A stretch of DNA of 14,205 nucleotides, taken from contig JAUPKV010000285.1 in the NCBI GenBank assembly GCA_030837265.1, forward strand, positions 1 to 14,205, in the 5' to 3' direction. This DNA is from Methanobacteriota archaeon. Lineage in GTDB: Archaea; Halobacteriota; Methanosarcinia; Methanosarcinales; Methanosarcinaceae. The translations under genes were made by a program, and so were the position numbers. This document shows, piece after piece, positions 1-8,318 of this stretch (positions within the stretch are counted from its first letter, which is position 1; every line of letters starts with the position of its first letter). The notes below the pieces were generated by a model. That model saw only the letters and a program-made list of their open reading frames with translations, did not search any database and had not been told where the DNA came from.

Positions 1-3000
1 CAATCCCCTGCGATCACCACCAAAACCTGTTCCTACACGTTACCTGCATCCGGTAGCAATATCTCCTGGGCGCGGGTCTTTGTAGACGTCTATTCCGGCT
101 CTGGAGATAATAACTGGCCAGTCGGTATTACCACCGAACTCGACCCAACAGGTAGCGGAAGCTGGTCAACTCTTGGTGTTGAGAAAGGGGATATCCAGTC
201 CGAATCGAATACCGCATCACCCGATGGGCAGCCTTATGTCTATCCTGTCAATGATCATATGACCAAAGTCTATTCGGACTACGAGGTATGGTATGATGTA
301 ACCGGCCTGCTCACCTCCACTACCCCGCAGATCCGCGTGACTTCATCCGATATCGGTGCTCCGGTAGGTCCGGACAATAGTTTCGATGGTCGGATCAAAG
401 GAATCACTCTCGTGGTAGCTTACAACGACGGTTCTACCAAACAGGTGAAGTACATCGTGAACCACGGAAACGACTGGATGACCGGAAGCAGTTCTACTGC
501 ATTTGATGCGAGTTCGTTTATTAGTGGATGGACAAATGCAACAATAAAAGAAGTTGCTCATTCGAGCACAGATGCAATCTATACCCTTAATAGCGGTAGC
601 ATTTCGAAGATTTCCTTAGGATCAAGCTCGTACTGGAAATACAATTCCTTCAATGTGACCAGTGCACTTAACCCGGCTGCATTAAACTCTTTTGGGTTCA
701 CGAACAATGGCGCTTCTTTCAAGATCTGTCTAGCAACATTGACAGCCACATATCCCGGAACTACACAAGAGACAGCACCTGTTCCCAATTTCACTGCAAA
801 TACAACCAGTGGAACAGCCCCTCTAATGGTTCAGTTCACAGATAGCTCAACAGGCAATGTGACTTCATACTCTTGGGACTTCGGTGACGGTAATAATTCA
901 ACAAATCAGAGCCCTTCGCATACTTACAGCACAGCTGGCACCTACAATGTGAACCTCACAGTCACTGGACCTGGTGGAAGCAATTCAATGGTAAAGACTG
1001 GATATATTGTTGTCAACAACCCAGCAGCGCCAGTTGCAAGCTTTACTGCAACACCAACTTCCGGTAATACGCCGTTAACTGTTCAGTTTACTGATGCTTC
1101 AACCGGTGCCGTATCTTCATATGTATGGGACTTTAACGGTGATGGAATTGTTGACAATACTACACAGAATCCTTCGTATACTTACAGTTCAGTCGGAACA
1201 TACACTGTCAACTTAACGGTTATCGGACCGGGAGGACGGGATTCTGAAGTTAAGACAAACTACATCACTGTAAATGAAACCGCTGTGTCTGCTCCAGTTG
1301 CCGGTTTTACAGCTACACCTTTAGTAGGCCCAGCTCCTCTCTCGGTTACATTCACTGATCAGTCCACAAATTCACCAAGCTCCTGGAAGTGGGAATACAA
1401 TAACGGTTCAGGCTGGACCCAGTTCTCAACTGATAAGAATGCGACATTCAGTTTCACAACTGCATGCCCATATGATATACGACTCACTTCAACAAACAGT
1501 GGTGGCAGTGATGACGAGACAAAGCTGCACTACATAGCCGTAGCTACTGGCCGCGAGCCACTTACTACTGTCCAGTCAGGTGTTGTTTCCGGTGACCTCT
1601 TTATCAGTTCACCAACGACATACGTAACTGGAGTAACTGAAGTAAGCAAGACGTTTACCCTGCCAGCATCTGCAGCAGGAAATATCCGGTGGGCAAAATT
1701 GTATGTAAACACCTACTCGGGTTCGGCAGCGAACACATATGCTCTTACCTCAACCGTGAAATTAGATGGAAATGGCGACGGGACCTATGAAACCACTCTT
1801 GGAAACGAGACCATGGACATCGCATCCGAAACAAACGGCAATTCCTATCCACTTAACGACCATATAAACAAGGTATACTCCGATTACGAAGCCCAGTATG
1901 ATGTGACTAACCTGATCTCCGCATCAAATCCATCAGTTAATGTAAAAAACCAGGCTATTTCTGGAAAGAGCTTTGAAGGGCGGATCAAGGGAGTTACGCT
2001 CGTTGCTGCATACAATGATCCTTCATCCACGAACCAAACTTACTACTGGGTGAACCATGGCGGCGACTGGTCAAGTCCGGCAAACGGGCAAACAACATTT
2101 AATACCGCAGATCTCGTCAGTGGTTGGGTTAACGCAGAAAGCAAGATCCGCCAATTTTCAAGTTCGGATGCCAACTATACATTCAATGGTATTACAAAAA
2201 TAAATGGAGGATCTACACTCAACTTAGATGGACTGAATACCTGGGATGTTACAAACAATATCACTGCCGGACAGGACAGTACTCTTGCATATTCCAAGGG
2301 CAGTTCATTCAAAACAACACTTGCAACCTTAAAAGTTAAATACGTTACACAAACAGCTCCGGTTGCAAACTTTACTGCAACACCAACCTCTGGAGATTCT
2401 CCGCTTACGGTTCAGTTTACAGATGCTTCAACTGGAACAGTTGCCTCATATGCATGGGATTTTGGTGACGGTAATAATTCAAACAATCAGAACCCTTCAC
2501 ATACTTACAGTGCTGCCAGAACCTACAATATCAGCCTGACTGTCACTGGACCGGGTGGAAACAATTCAATGGTAAAATCCGGTTACATCGTAGTAAACGA
2601 ACCGCTTCCGGAAGCACCTGTAGCCAATTTCACAGCAGCACCTACTTCTGGTAATGCTCCACTGATGGTTCAGTTTACAGATGCGTCAACTGGTACTGTA
2701 TCTTCATATGAATGGGACTTTGGTGATGGCACCAATTCGACCGAACAGACCCCCTCACATATATACAGTACAGCTGGCACCTATAATGTGAACTTCACAG
2801 TCACCGGACCGGGCGGAAGCGATTCCGAAGTAAAGGCCGGGTACATTGTCGTAAATGAAGCATTATCAACAGCACCAATTGCGGCATTTGCAGTAACTCC
2901 AACTTCCGGCGATGTCCCATTAGCTGTCCAGTTCACGGACCAGTCCACAGGTACCCCCACATCCTGGATCTGGGACTTTGGTGATGGTAATAACACAACA

Positions 3001-4641
3001 GGGCAGAATGTCACACACATATACACATCTGCTGGTATCTATATTGCTAATCTGACAGTTAGTAATGCAAACGGTACAAATTCAACATCTGCTTCAATAA
3101 CTGTTACAGAAAAAAACACTCCGATACTTCCTATCGCAAATTTCAGCGCTAACACAAGTGAAGGCTACACTCCTCTGGCTGTTCAATTTACAAACATGTC
3201 AGAAAATGCAGTCTCTTTGATCTGGGATTTTGGAGACGGAATGAATTCAACCGAGCAGAATCCAGTTCATACTTACTCTGAGGCAGGTAACTATACTGTT
3301 AATCTGACAGCAAGCAATGAGAATGGAACGGATTCAAAATTCGCTACTATAAACGTTTTCGAAAAATCTGCTCCAGTACTCCCGCTTGCTAACTTCAGTA
3401 GCAATGTGACTGAGGGTTTTGCTCCCCTTTTCGTTCAATTTACGGATCTTTCAGAAAATGCAACTGTAATTAACTGGTATTTTGGAGATGGAACTAATTC
3501 AACAGAGAAGAACCCACTGCATATTTATAATACATTTGGAAATCATACAGTAAACCTGACTGCAAGCAATGAAAATGGTACAGCCTCAATATCTACTGTG
3601 ATAACTGTTCTAAAACAGCCAGCAGTACTTCCGGTTGCAAATTTCAGTAGCGATGTCACAACTGGTTATACTCCCCTTTCTGTTCAGTTTACAGACATGT
3701 CTAAGGATGCAACTGCATGGAATTGGGACTTTGGAGATGGAGCAAAATCAACCGAGCAGAATTCACCTCATACTTACAATGCAAGCGGAATTTACACAGT
3801 AACGCTTACAGTAAGCAATGAAGCTGGAATAGACAATGAGACAAAAACCGGTTATATAAAAGTAACATCGGCCCCCTCAAAGTTTGCTGCTGCTTTTACT
3901 GTATCCCCAATCTCAGGAAATGCCCCCTTGAAAGTTGTATTTACCGACAAAAGCACGGGATCTCCCAGCTACTGGAAATGGAGTTTTGGAGATGGAACCT
4001 ATTCGACTGCAAGGAACCCTGTGCATACATACAGCAAAGCTGGAAAATATACTATTTCCTTGACAGTAAAGAATGCTAAATACAGTAGTTCGGTAACGAA
4101 GAAATACCTTATAAATGTTACAAATTACGTAAAACCTCCGGTTGCTGCTTTTGCTGCATCCCCTACTTATGGAAACGCTCCCCTTAAGGTAGCATTTACA
4201 GATCGGAGCAAAGGGTCTCCCACCTCCTGGAAATGGAGTTTTGGAGATGGAACTTATTCGACTGACCGAAACCCTGTACATACATACAGCAAAGCTGGAA
4301 AATATACCGTTAGCTTAACAGTGAAAAACAGTGCAGGAAAATGTTCGATAACAGGATTCAATTATATAAAAGTTGCAGCTCCTTTAAAACCTCCTGTTGC
4401 TGCTTTCTATGGATCTCCTACATCAGGAAAAGCACCATTGAAAGTAACTTTTGTTGACAAAAGCTCAGGAAACCCTACTTCATGGAAGTGGAGTTTTGGA
4501 GATGGAACATATTCAACCGCCAGGAACCCTGTACATGCTTACACTAAAGCTGGAAAGTACACTGTTACCTTAACAGCAAAAAATGCCAAGGGCAGTAGCA
4601 CAAAAACAACATATGGGTATATTAAAGTCTCTAAAAAATAA
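1..4641 (+). CDS. Giant surface protein with two DUF3344 modules and twelve PKD domains (5' end outside window)
   Basis: The frame is open from base 1, so the first ATG at 259 is internal and the true start lies upstream; 1546 residues are visible. Bases 1 to about 770 encode a DUF3344 module (NISWARVFVDVYSGSG, then NDHMTKVYSDYE and GRIKGITLVVAYND). Three PKD domains follow (about 775-1545), a second DUF3344 module (about 1560-2355), then nine PKD domains starting near 2356, 2614, 2872, 3127, 3379, 3628, 3883, 4135 and 4390. Most PKD domains show the WDFGDG and HTYS.AGTY.V signatures. PKD 3 lacks the DFGDG loop. PKD 2 carries DFNGDGIVD and the second DUF3344 carries DGNGDGTYE, both resembling calcium-binding loops. 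No C-terminal membrane helix or sorting signal is visible; the protein ends right after PKD 12. PKD domains usually serve extracellular adhesion or spacing, so a surface or matrix protein is inferred. The partner is unknown. Confidence 0.93.
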   Translation, partial: QSPAITTKTCSYTLPASGSNISWARVFVDVYSGSGDNNWPVGITTELDPTGSGSWSTLGVEKGDIQSESNTASPDGQPYVYPVNDHMTKVYSDYEVWYDVTGLLTSTTPQIRVTSSDIGAPVGPDNSFDGRIKGITLVVAYNDGSTKQVKYIVNHGNDWMTGSSSTAFDASSFISGWTNATIKEVAHSSTDAIYTLNSGSISKISLGSSSYWKYNSFNVTSALNPAALNSFGFTNNGASFKICLATLTATYPGTTQETAPVPNFTANTTSGTAPLMVQFTDSSTGNVTSYSWDFGDGNNSTNQSPSHTYSTAGTYNVNLTVTGPGGSNSMVKTGYIVVNNPAAPVASFTATPTSGNTPLTVQFTDASTGAVSSYVWDFNGDGIVDNTTQNPSYTYSSVGTYTVNLTVIGPGGRDSEVKTNYITVNETAVSAPVAGFTATPLVGPAPLSVTFTDQSTNSPSSWKWEYNNGSGWTQFSTDKNATFSFTTACPYDIRLTSTNSGGSDDETKLHYIAVATGREPLTTVQSGVVSGDLFISSPTTYVTGVTEVSKTFTLPASAAGNIRWAKLYVNTYSGSAANTYALTSTVKLDGNGDGTYETTLGNETMDIASETNGNSYPLNDHINKVYSDYEAQYDVTNLISASNPSVNVKNQAISGKSFEGRIKGVTLVAAYNDPSSTNQTYYWVNHGGDWSSPANGQTTFNTADLVSGWVNAESKIRQFSSSDANYTFNGITKINGGSTLNLDGLNTWDVTNNITAGQDSTLAYSKGSSFKTTLATLKVKYVTQTAPVANFTATPTSGDSPLTVQFTDASTGTVASYAWDFGDGNNSNNQNPSHTYSAARTYNISLTVTGPGGNNSMVKSGYIVVNEPLPEAPVANFTAAPTSGNAPLMVQFTDASTGTVSSYEWDFGDGTNSTEQTPSHIYSTAGTYNVNFTVTGPGGSDSEVKAGYIVVNEALSTAPIAAFAVTPTSGDVPLAVQFTDQSTGTPTSWIWDFGDGNNTTGQNVTHIYTSAGIYIANLTVSNANGTNSTSASITVTEKNTPILPIANFSANTSEGYTPLAVQFTNMSENAVSLIWDFGDGMNSTEQNPVHTYSEAGNYTVNLTASNENGTDSKFATINVFEKSAPVLPLANFSSNVTEGFAPLFVQFTDLSENATVINWYFGDGTNSTEKNPLHIYNTFGNHTVNLTASNENGTASISTVITVLKQPAVLPVANFSSDVTTGYTPLSVQFTDMSKDATAWNWDFGDGAKSTEQNSPHTYNASGIYTVTLTVSNEAGIDNETKTGYIKVTSAPSKFAAAFTVSPISGNAPLKVVFTDKSTGSPSYWKWSFGDGTYSTARNPVHTYSKAGKYTISLTVKNAKYSSSVTKKYLINVTNYVKPPVAAFAASPTYGNAPLKVAFTDRSKGSPTSWKWSFGDGTYSTDRNPVHTYSKAGKYTVSLTVKNSAGKCSITGFNYIKVAAPLKPPVAAFYGSPTSGKAPLKVTFVDKSSGNPTSWKWSFGDGTYSTARNPVHAYTKAGKYTVTLTAKNAKGSSTKTTYGYIKVSKK
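3883..4638 (+). repeat. Three tandem lysine-rich PKD repeats, 255-bp period
   Basis: The last three PKD domains share near-identical DNA around the codons for WKWSFGDGTYST and the following NPVHTYSKAGKYT. The TGG codon opening this block lies at 3973, 4228 and 4483, exactly 255 bp (85 residues) apart. These domains use Lys where the preceding nine mostly carry Asp, Glu or Asn, so this part of the protein has a strongly basic charge. Recent tandem duplication or gene conversion is the likely origin. Confidence 0.85.
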
Positions 4642-4694
4642 ATGAAAGTTTAATTTAAAAAAGACTGAAAATATCAAGCCCAATGTTACTGGAG

Positions 4695-4802
4695 GAGCTA
4701 TTGTAAATCAGACGAAGGTCAGATTCATCCTGTTGAATGAATTGAAGCCATCTGGTTTTTGATTTTAATAGCTCATTCTACAATTTTTATAATTAGTTTT
4801 TT
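4695..4802 (+). terminator. Probable transcription termination region of the giant PKD gene
   Basis: Three oligo-T tracts (4756-4760, 4784-4788 and 4797-4802) follow the gene on the coding strand, the usual signal for archaeal RNA polymerase termination. An 8-bp inverted repeat, GAGCTATT at 4695-4702 and AATAGCTC at 4767-4774, spans the same stretch. Its loop is long, so the T-tracts are the stronger evidence. Confidence 0.4.
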
Positions 4803-4836
4803 CAAGAATAAATCTTGACCATATCTTCTACGAAGA

Positions 4837-4881
4837 AATAATCAAATTTTTAACTTGATTGTATAGACAAGTTTGATTATT
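4837..4881. repeat. Two-part inverted repeat
   Basis: Outer arms AATAATCA (4837-4844) and TGATTATT (4874-4881) and inner arms AACTTG (4852-4857) and CAAGTT (4868-4873) pair perfectly. A 7-nt bulge sits on the left side only and the loop is 10 nt. It lies about 60 bp upstream of the first TATA-like box of the next operon, so it may be a regulator site or an RNA hairpin. No function is shown. Confidence 0.5.
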
Positions 4882-4943
4882 TAAAACAAACTAAATACAA
4901 TAATCTTTTTTTAAAAGTAGTTAACATTAATTAGAAAAATTGA

Positions 4944-5000
4944 TATATAAATACCATATAAAGTATGAAAAATTACAAAATTTGTTAGAATATATTATAA
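4944..5000 (+). promoter_or_regulatory. TATA-like promoter elements for the 5103-8077 operon
   Basis: Two candidate archaeal TATA boxes are present: TATATAAATA at 4944-4953 and TATATTATAA at 4991-5000. With the usual spacing of about 25 bp, transcription would start near 4975 or 5023 and leave an untranslated leader of roughly 130 or 80 nt. The region is so AT-rich that chance matches are likely, so which box is used cannot be decided from sequence. Confidence 0.35.
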
Positions 5001-5102
5001 CTAAAAATAAAAATAAACAATTAAAAATTGTGAAAAAATAAACGTTAGTTAAGTTAAGAGTTACCAGGACAAAAACCTTGAATTGAAAACGGGAGAACAA
5101 AT

Positions 5103-6890
5103 ATGCTTTCAAAATGTAGGAAATTAAGCAGATCATTTATATGTATCTCAGGTATCTTGATTTTTTTTATATATGTTTCCCCATGCCTGGCAACTTATAA
5201 TTCAGAAGGTACCCCTGAACAAGATAAATTGATTGAAATTACATCAGGTACTGTAAAAGGCGGACTTTACGTCGATGGAGGGGAAGGGATTAAGCAGACC
5301 CCTTATGTCCAGGAATTCAATATTCCGGGAGATTCAATGAAATGGGCCCGGGTTTATGTAGGAGTTTGGGGTGGTAATGAAGAAAAAACCGGGACTTTGG
5401 ACCTCATTGTCAATGGAAAAGATTTCGGAAGCGTGGATCTGAAAGGCAAAGCAGATACAGGGGACGATGAAGTTCAGAATCCTTCCATTTATTGCACGGG
5501 GCATGGCGTATACTGGGTTGCTTATGATATGAGCACGAACATAAGCACAGGACCGGTAAAAGTGGAAGCCAGAACCGAAGGGGATATTGATGGCAGAGTC
5601 TATGGGATTGTCCTCGCAGCCGTATATGAAGATAAAGAGGGGAAGGAAACAAAGTATTGGGTCGAAGAAGGAAACATGAACCTACACGGCACAGGGTGGA
5701 GTGGAGGTTTGTCATCTACCCATGACGAGGGAAATGCGTACTTTTCTGGAGATCTGGATACAGATAAATATAAGACTGCAAAACTGGATGTAGCTTATTT
5801 ATGTGGAACTCCCGGGCTTGAAGACTCTCTCTATTTTAACGAAGAACAACTTTCGGATGGGGACAATAAGAATGACATAGCTAGTTCGAAAGAATATTTT
5901 GATTTGAAAAACTTCGATGTACTGGACTTTCTTACCAAAGATGACAACAAAGTCAAGTTCCAAAGAGATGATGAAGACTATGTGCATCCTGTACTGGCTG
6001 CTCTTACTTTAGGAACGGGAGAAGCTGGCAGTTCTTCAGATCTGTTAATCTCTGGACTCACTTTACCTGTGCTTTACGCTGGAAAAGACAACACAATAAG
6101 GGCAAATATTGAGAATATAGGACAAGATTCAGCAAATGGATTCCAGGCAGCACTCTCTGCCGATGATGAAATAGTATCTACTGCTTCCATATCTTCTCTT
6201 GCAAGTGGAAAAAGTAAAACTGTAAATTTTAACTGGAAGCCTGCCGGTGACGGAGTAAAGGCTTTAAAAGTATATACTGACTACACGAACAAAGTAAAAG
6301 AAACAAATGAAGTAAACAACTGGAATACAGCTGTTTTTGTAAATATTATAGATTTGACTCCTCCTAAATTAGAAATAAAGTCACCTGAAGATGGGAGCTT
6401 TTCAGATGCTGGAAATATTACTGTCAGCGGAACTGTTGAGGACACAAGTAGAAACCTGACAGTTGACGTGAACGGTGAGAAAGCCATTCTTTCGGGTGGT
6501 ACCTGGAGTGCAAATGCTTCTTTGGTTTCATCCGGTCCCAATGTAATCTCCGTTTACGCTGTAGATGGAGCAAATAACACTGCAAAGGAACTCGTTGTTG
6601 TAAACAGAAGAGGTTCTTTTCAGCATGATTACAATAAATCCATGTCTGAAAAAAAGGAAATAGTTGTTGAAGACTTGCAAAATAGTAAAGATGCCTTTAT
6701 ACAAAATTTAAATTATACTTTTATACAAAATACTAAAGATAAGTTTATACAGAACATTAAAGATAAGTTTCAGAGTTCATTGAATAAAGAGGTTAAAACA
6801 CACGCAGGTTCCTCTAAATTTTGCATAATTGCAGGGCTTATTTCCGCTGTTTTGCTTCTTAAGTTTCGAAACAGGGGGAAGCAGCTATGA
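5103..6890 (+). CDS. Membrane-anchored DUF3344/CARDB/Ig-like surface protein
   Basis: The 595-residue protein starts with a signal peptide or anchor (hydrophobic 11-30). A DUF3344 module spans about 44-305 (GGLYVDGGEG, MKWARVYVGVWGG, GRVYGIVLAAVYED), the same module found twice in the upstream giant protein. A CARDB-like domain follows at about 310-413 (NIENIGQDSANGF, VKETNEVNNWN), then an Ig-like domain of the glucodextranase type at about 419-502 (PPKLEIKSPEDGS, NVISVYAVDGANNTA). Residues 526-560 hold an 8-residue FIQN repeat, and a C-terminal membrane helix at about 572-587 is followed by a basic tail, so the protein should be anchored with its domains outside the cell. The start has a GGGAG ribosome binding site at 5091-5095. 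The gene overlaps the next one by ATGA, indicating an operon. The ligand is unknown; adhesion or cell-envelope structure is inferred. Confidence 0.9.
   Translation: MLSKCRKLSRSFICISGILIFFIYVSPCLATYNSEGTPEQDKLIEITSGTVKGGLYVDGGEGIKQTPYVQEFNIPGDSMKWARVYVGVWGGNEEKTGTLDLIVNGKDFGSVDLKGKADTGDDEVQNPSIYCTGHGVYWVAYDMSTNISTGPVKVEARTEGDIDGRVYGIVLAAVYEDKEGKETKYWVEEGNMNLHGTGWSGGLSSTHDEGNAYFSGDLDTDKYKTAKLDVAYLCGTPGLEDSLYFNEEQLSDGDNKNDIASSKEYFDLKNFDVLDFLTKDDNKVKFQRDDEDYVHPVLAALTLGTGEAGSSSDLLISGLTLPVLYAGKDNTIRANIENIGQDSANGFQAALSADDEIVSTASISSLASGKSKTVNFNWKPAGDGVKALKVYTDYTNKVKETNEVNNWNTAVFVNIIDLTPPKLEIKSPEDGSFSDAGNITVSGTVEDTSRNLTVDVNGEKAILSGGTWSANASLVSSGPNVISVYAVDGANNTAKELVVVNRRGSFQHDYNKSMSEKKEIVVEDLQNSKDAFIQNLNYTFIQNTKDKFIQNIKDKFQSSLNKEVKTHAGSSKFCIIAGLISAVLLLKFRNRGKQL
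6696..6767 (+). repeat. In-frame 24-bp tandem repeat encoding FIQN octapeptides
   Basis: Three imperfect 24-bp units (6696, 6720 and 6744) encode FIQNLNYT, FIQNTKDK and FIQNIKDK, and a partial unit FQSS follows. They sit between the Ig-like domain and the C-terminal membrane helix. The pattern of one Phe-Ile pair every eight residues among polar and charged residues suggests a stalk or oligomerising segment next to the membrane. Confidence 0.75.
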
Positions 6891-8077
6891 ATAAAAGCAG
6901 TCACTTCTACATAATTATGGTTTTTTTAATTGTCTCTTACATGCTTATAGGCATCATGCCTGCAGCAGCAAATGAAGACGACTGGAACAACCTGACCGTC
7001 ACCCTCGGAACCGAAAATTCAGTAGTCTCTGTAAACGGCTATACTCTGGAAGCACTGAAATTTGACGGTTATGGTATGGTATGGCTTCAAGTCTCGAAAA
7101 ACGGTGCGACTCTTGGGGATGCAGTCCTGGAAAATAATAGTTCAAGCTGGTGCTACATGGACAGCGACAACATACGGCTTAAGGCATGCAATGTCACTGA
7201 TAGGAGAAGCCTTCCTATGTTCTCTAATCTCTGTTCGCCAGAAGCAGAGGTTGTTTTCGAAACAAAAAAGCCTGCATCAGATAACATGAGCCTGGATCTT
7301 GATTTGGAAGCAGACAAAGACGAGTACTTGCTTGGAGATGAGGTAATTGTTGATACTCAGATTAGAAACACGGGGGAAGTGGTAGCAGACAAAATAAAAT
7401 TTGATTTGAATCCCGATGGGCTTCTTGTTCAAAATGAAGTCCCTGAAAATTTGGCTCTTGAGAAAGGCTCCAAAAACTCCTTTGAACTCCACTTCAGGTT
7501 TCCGGAGAATATAAAAGAAGATTATAATATAACTGCAAATGTGAGCTGGGAGGACAACTCAGGTAAGCATTTCCTTTCCGAAATTGTTGAAATTAAAGTT
7601 AGCAAACCCCTGGAAATCTACAAGAATACAGTATCAGATGTTTTTTTGGGAAGTCCTGCATATGTTACAGTTTCTGTAAAAAACGTCCAGGACAGGCCTG
7701 TAAACGTCTCATTAATCGACCTGTTGCCGGAAACATTTGCATTAACGAACAACTCAGACTCAAACTCCAGTTTTTTTAATTTGAATAATCCATCCTATTT
7801 GAACCAGAGATTTATACTGTCCCCGGAAGAAATGAAGACATTTTCTTACTCTATTATATCCGAACAACTCGGAGCACATAGGGTACCCCAAACACATGCA
7901 TATGCAAATTTATGCGGGCAGATGTATAATGAGAGTGCGGACTCCGAAAATATAATCACGGTATATGAAAATATGTCATATAAAGAATACAAAAATGATA
8001 CATCCATAGAAACTATACCTCCTGAAACTATACCTCCTGCAGAAGTAAAATTGCATGTTAATGTAGCTACTACATAA
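6887..8077 (+). CDS. Secreted protein with S-layer-like N-terminal module and COG1361-type domains
   Basis: The 396-residue protein has a signal peptide (hydrophobic 8-27, likely cleavage after AAA). The N-terminal part (about 33-105; GYTLEALKFDG, VWLQVSKNGATL) resembles the repeat unit of Methanosarcina S-layer proteins (S-layer family duplication domain). Residues about 135-238 and 245-360 look like two Ig-like domains of the COG1361 or NEW3 sort (LLGDEVIVDTQIRNTGEV, AYVTVSVKNVQDRPVNV). The C-terminus has a short ETIPP repeat and stops without a membrane helix. The start overlaps the stop of the upstream anchored protein (ATGA) and has a G-rich ribosome binding site, so the two are probably co-translated and may act as a surface pair. 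Cys 89, 101, 116 and 343 could form disulfides. The S-layer similarity is judged by eye; the precise role is unknown. Confidence 0.85.
   Translation: MNKSSHFYIIMVFLIVSYMLIGIMPAAANEDDWNNLTVTLGTENSVVSVNGYTLEALKFDGYGMVWLQVSKNGATLGDAVLENNSSSWCYMDSDNIRLKACNVTDRRSLPMFSNLCSPEAEVVFETKKPASDNMSLDLDLEADKDEYLLGDEVIVDTQIRNTGEVVADKIKFDLNPDGLLVQNEVPENLALEKGSKNSFELHFRFPENIKEDYNITANVSWEDNSGKHFLSEIVEIKVSKPLEIYKNTVSDVFLGSPAYVTVSVKNVQDRPVNVSLIDLLPETFALTNNSDSNSSFFNLNNPSYLNQRFILSPEEMKTFSYSIISEQLGAHRVPQTHAYANLCGQMYNESADSENIITVYENMSYKEYKNDTSIETIPPETIPPAEVKLHVNVATT
8009..8038 (+). repeat. Perfect 15-bp tandem duplication near the end of the S-layer-like gene
   Basis: The unit GAAACTATACCTCCT occurs twice in direct succession (8009-8023 and 8024-8038), coding ETIPP twice. 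A multiple of three keeps the frame, so slippage could change copy number without breaking the gene. It forms a short proline-rich linker at the C-terminus. Confidence 0.85.
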
Positions 8078-8153
8078 ATTCTTTAACTTCAAAGGCAACT
8101 GCGTTGAAAACAATAGGATAGAATCGACTTCTTTGTATAAAACGACGTAAAAT

Positions 8154-8179
8154 ATGAGATAATTTCTCTCATCTATTTT
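8154..8179 (+). terminator. Hairpin plus T-run after the S-layer-like gene
   Basis: ATGAGA (8154-8159) and TCTCAT (8167-8172) form a perfect 6-bp stem with a 7-nt loop, followed closely by a T5 run at 8175-8179. It lies 77 bp after the stop codon in the right orientation to end the 5103-8077 operon. Confidence 0.6.
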
Positions 8180-8282
8180 TGAAGATAATTCTTTTATAAA
8201 ATATGATTTTAGAAATAAAATATCTATGGATAATATATTACAAATTTATTCGCTTATGTTACTTATAACATATAAATATTGT

Positions 8283-8318
8283 ATACTTCTTAAGTATTCG
8301 AATAATTTAAATACTTAA
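8283..8318. repeat. Overlapping inverted repeats sharing one arm
   Basis: TTAAGTATT (8290-8298) and AATACTTAA (8310-8318) form perfect 9-bp arms with an 11-nt spacer. ATACTT at 8283-8288 can also pair with AAGTAT at 8292-8297 across 3 nt. The middle arm can therefore pair to either side, but not both. A TATA-like run overlaps the right end. This could be an operator with three half-sites, or alternative RNA hairpins. Confidence 0.55.

Larger units (their letters stand above)
4642..5102. other. AT-rich intergenic region between surface-protein genes
   Basis: I see no convincing gene in these 461 bp. The first part holds T-tracts suited to archaeal termination of the upstream gene. The middle holds inverted repeats, including a 6-bp TCAAGA/TCTTGA pair at 4802-4818 and a larger one at 4837-4881. 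The right part holds two TATA-like boxes upstream of the next gene. A small minus-strand open frame around 4927-5136 is AT-rich, overlaps the next gene and looks spurious. Confidence 0.6.

Noticed and set aside
259..261. ATG at 259 as start of the giant PKD gene
   Set aside because: The frame is open to base 1 and bases 1-258 encode the front part of the same DUF3344 module.
3913..4281. 122-residue minus-strand frame inside the giant PKD gene
   Set aside because: It mirrors the PKD tandem repeat on the opposite strand; the plus-strand frame has clear domain structure.
775..4638. Periodic repeats that might be taken for a CRISPR or satellite array
   Set aside because: The periodicity follows the coding frame and PKD domain length, with protein-level conservation; there are no short identical repeats with unique spacers.
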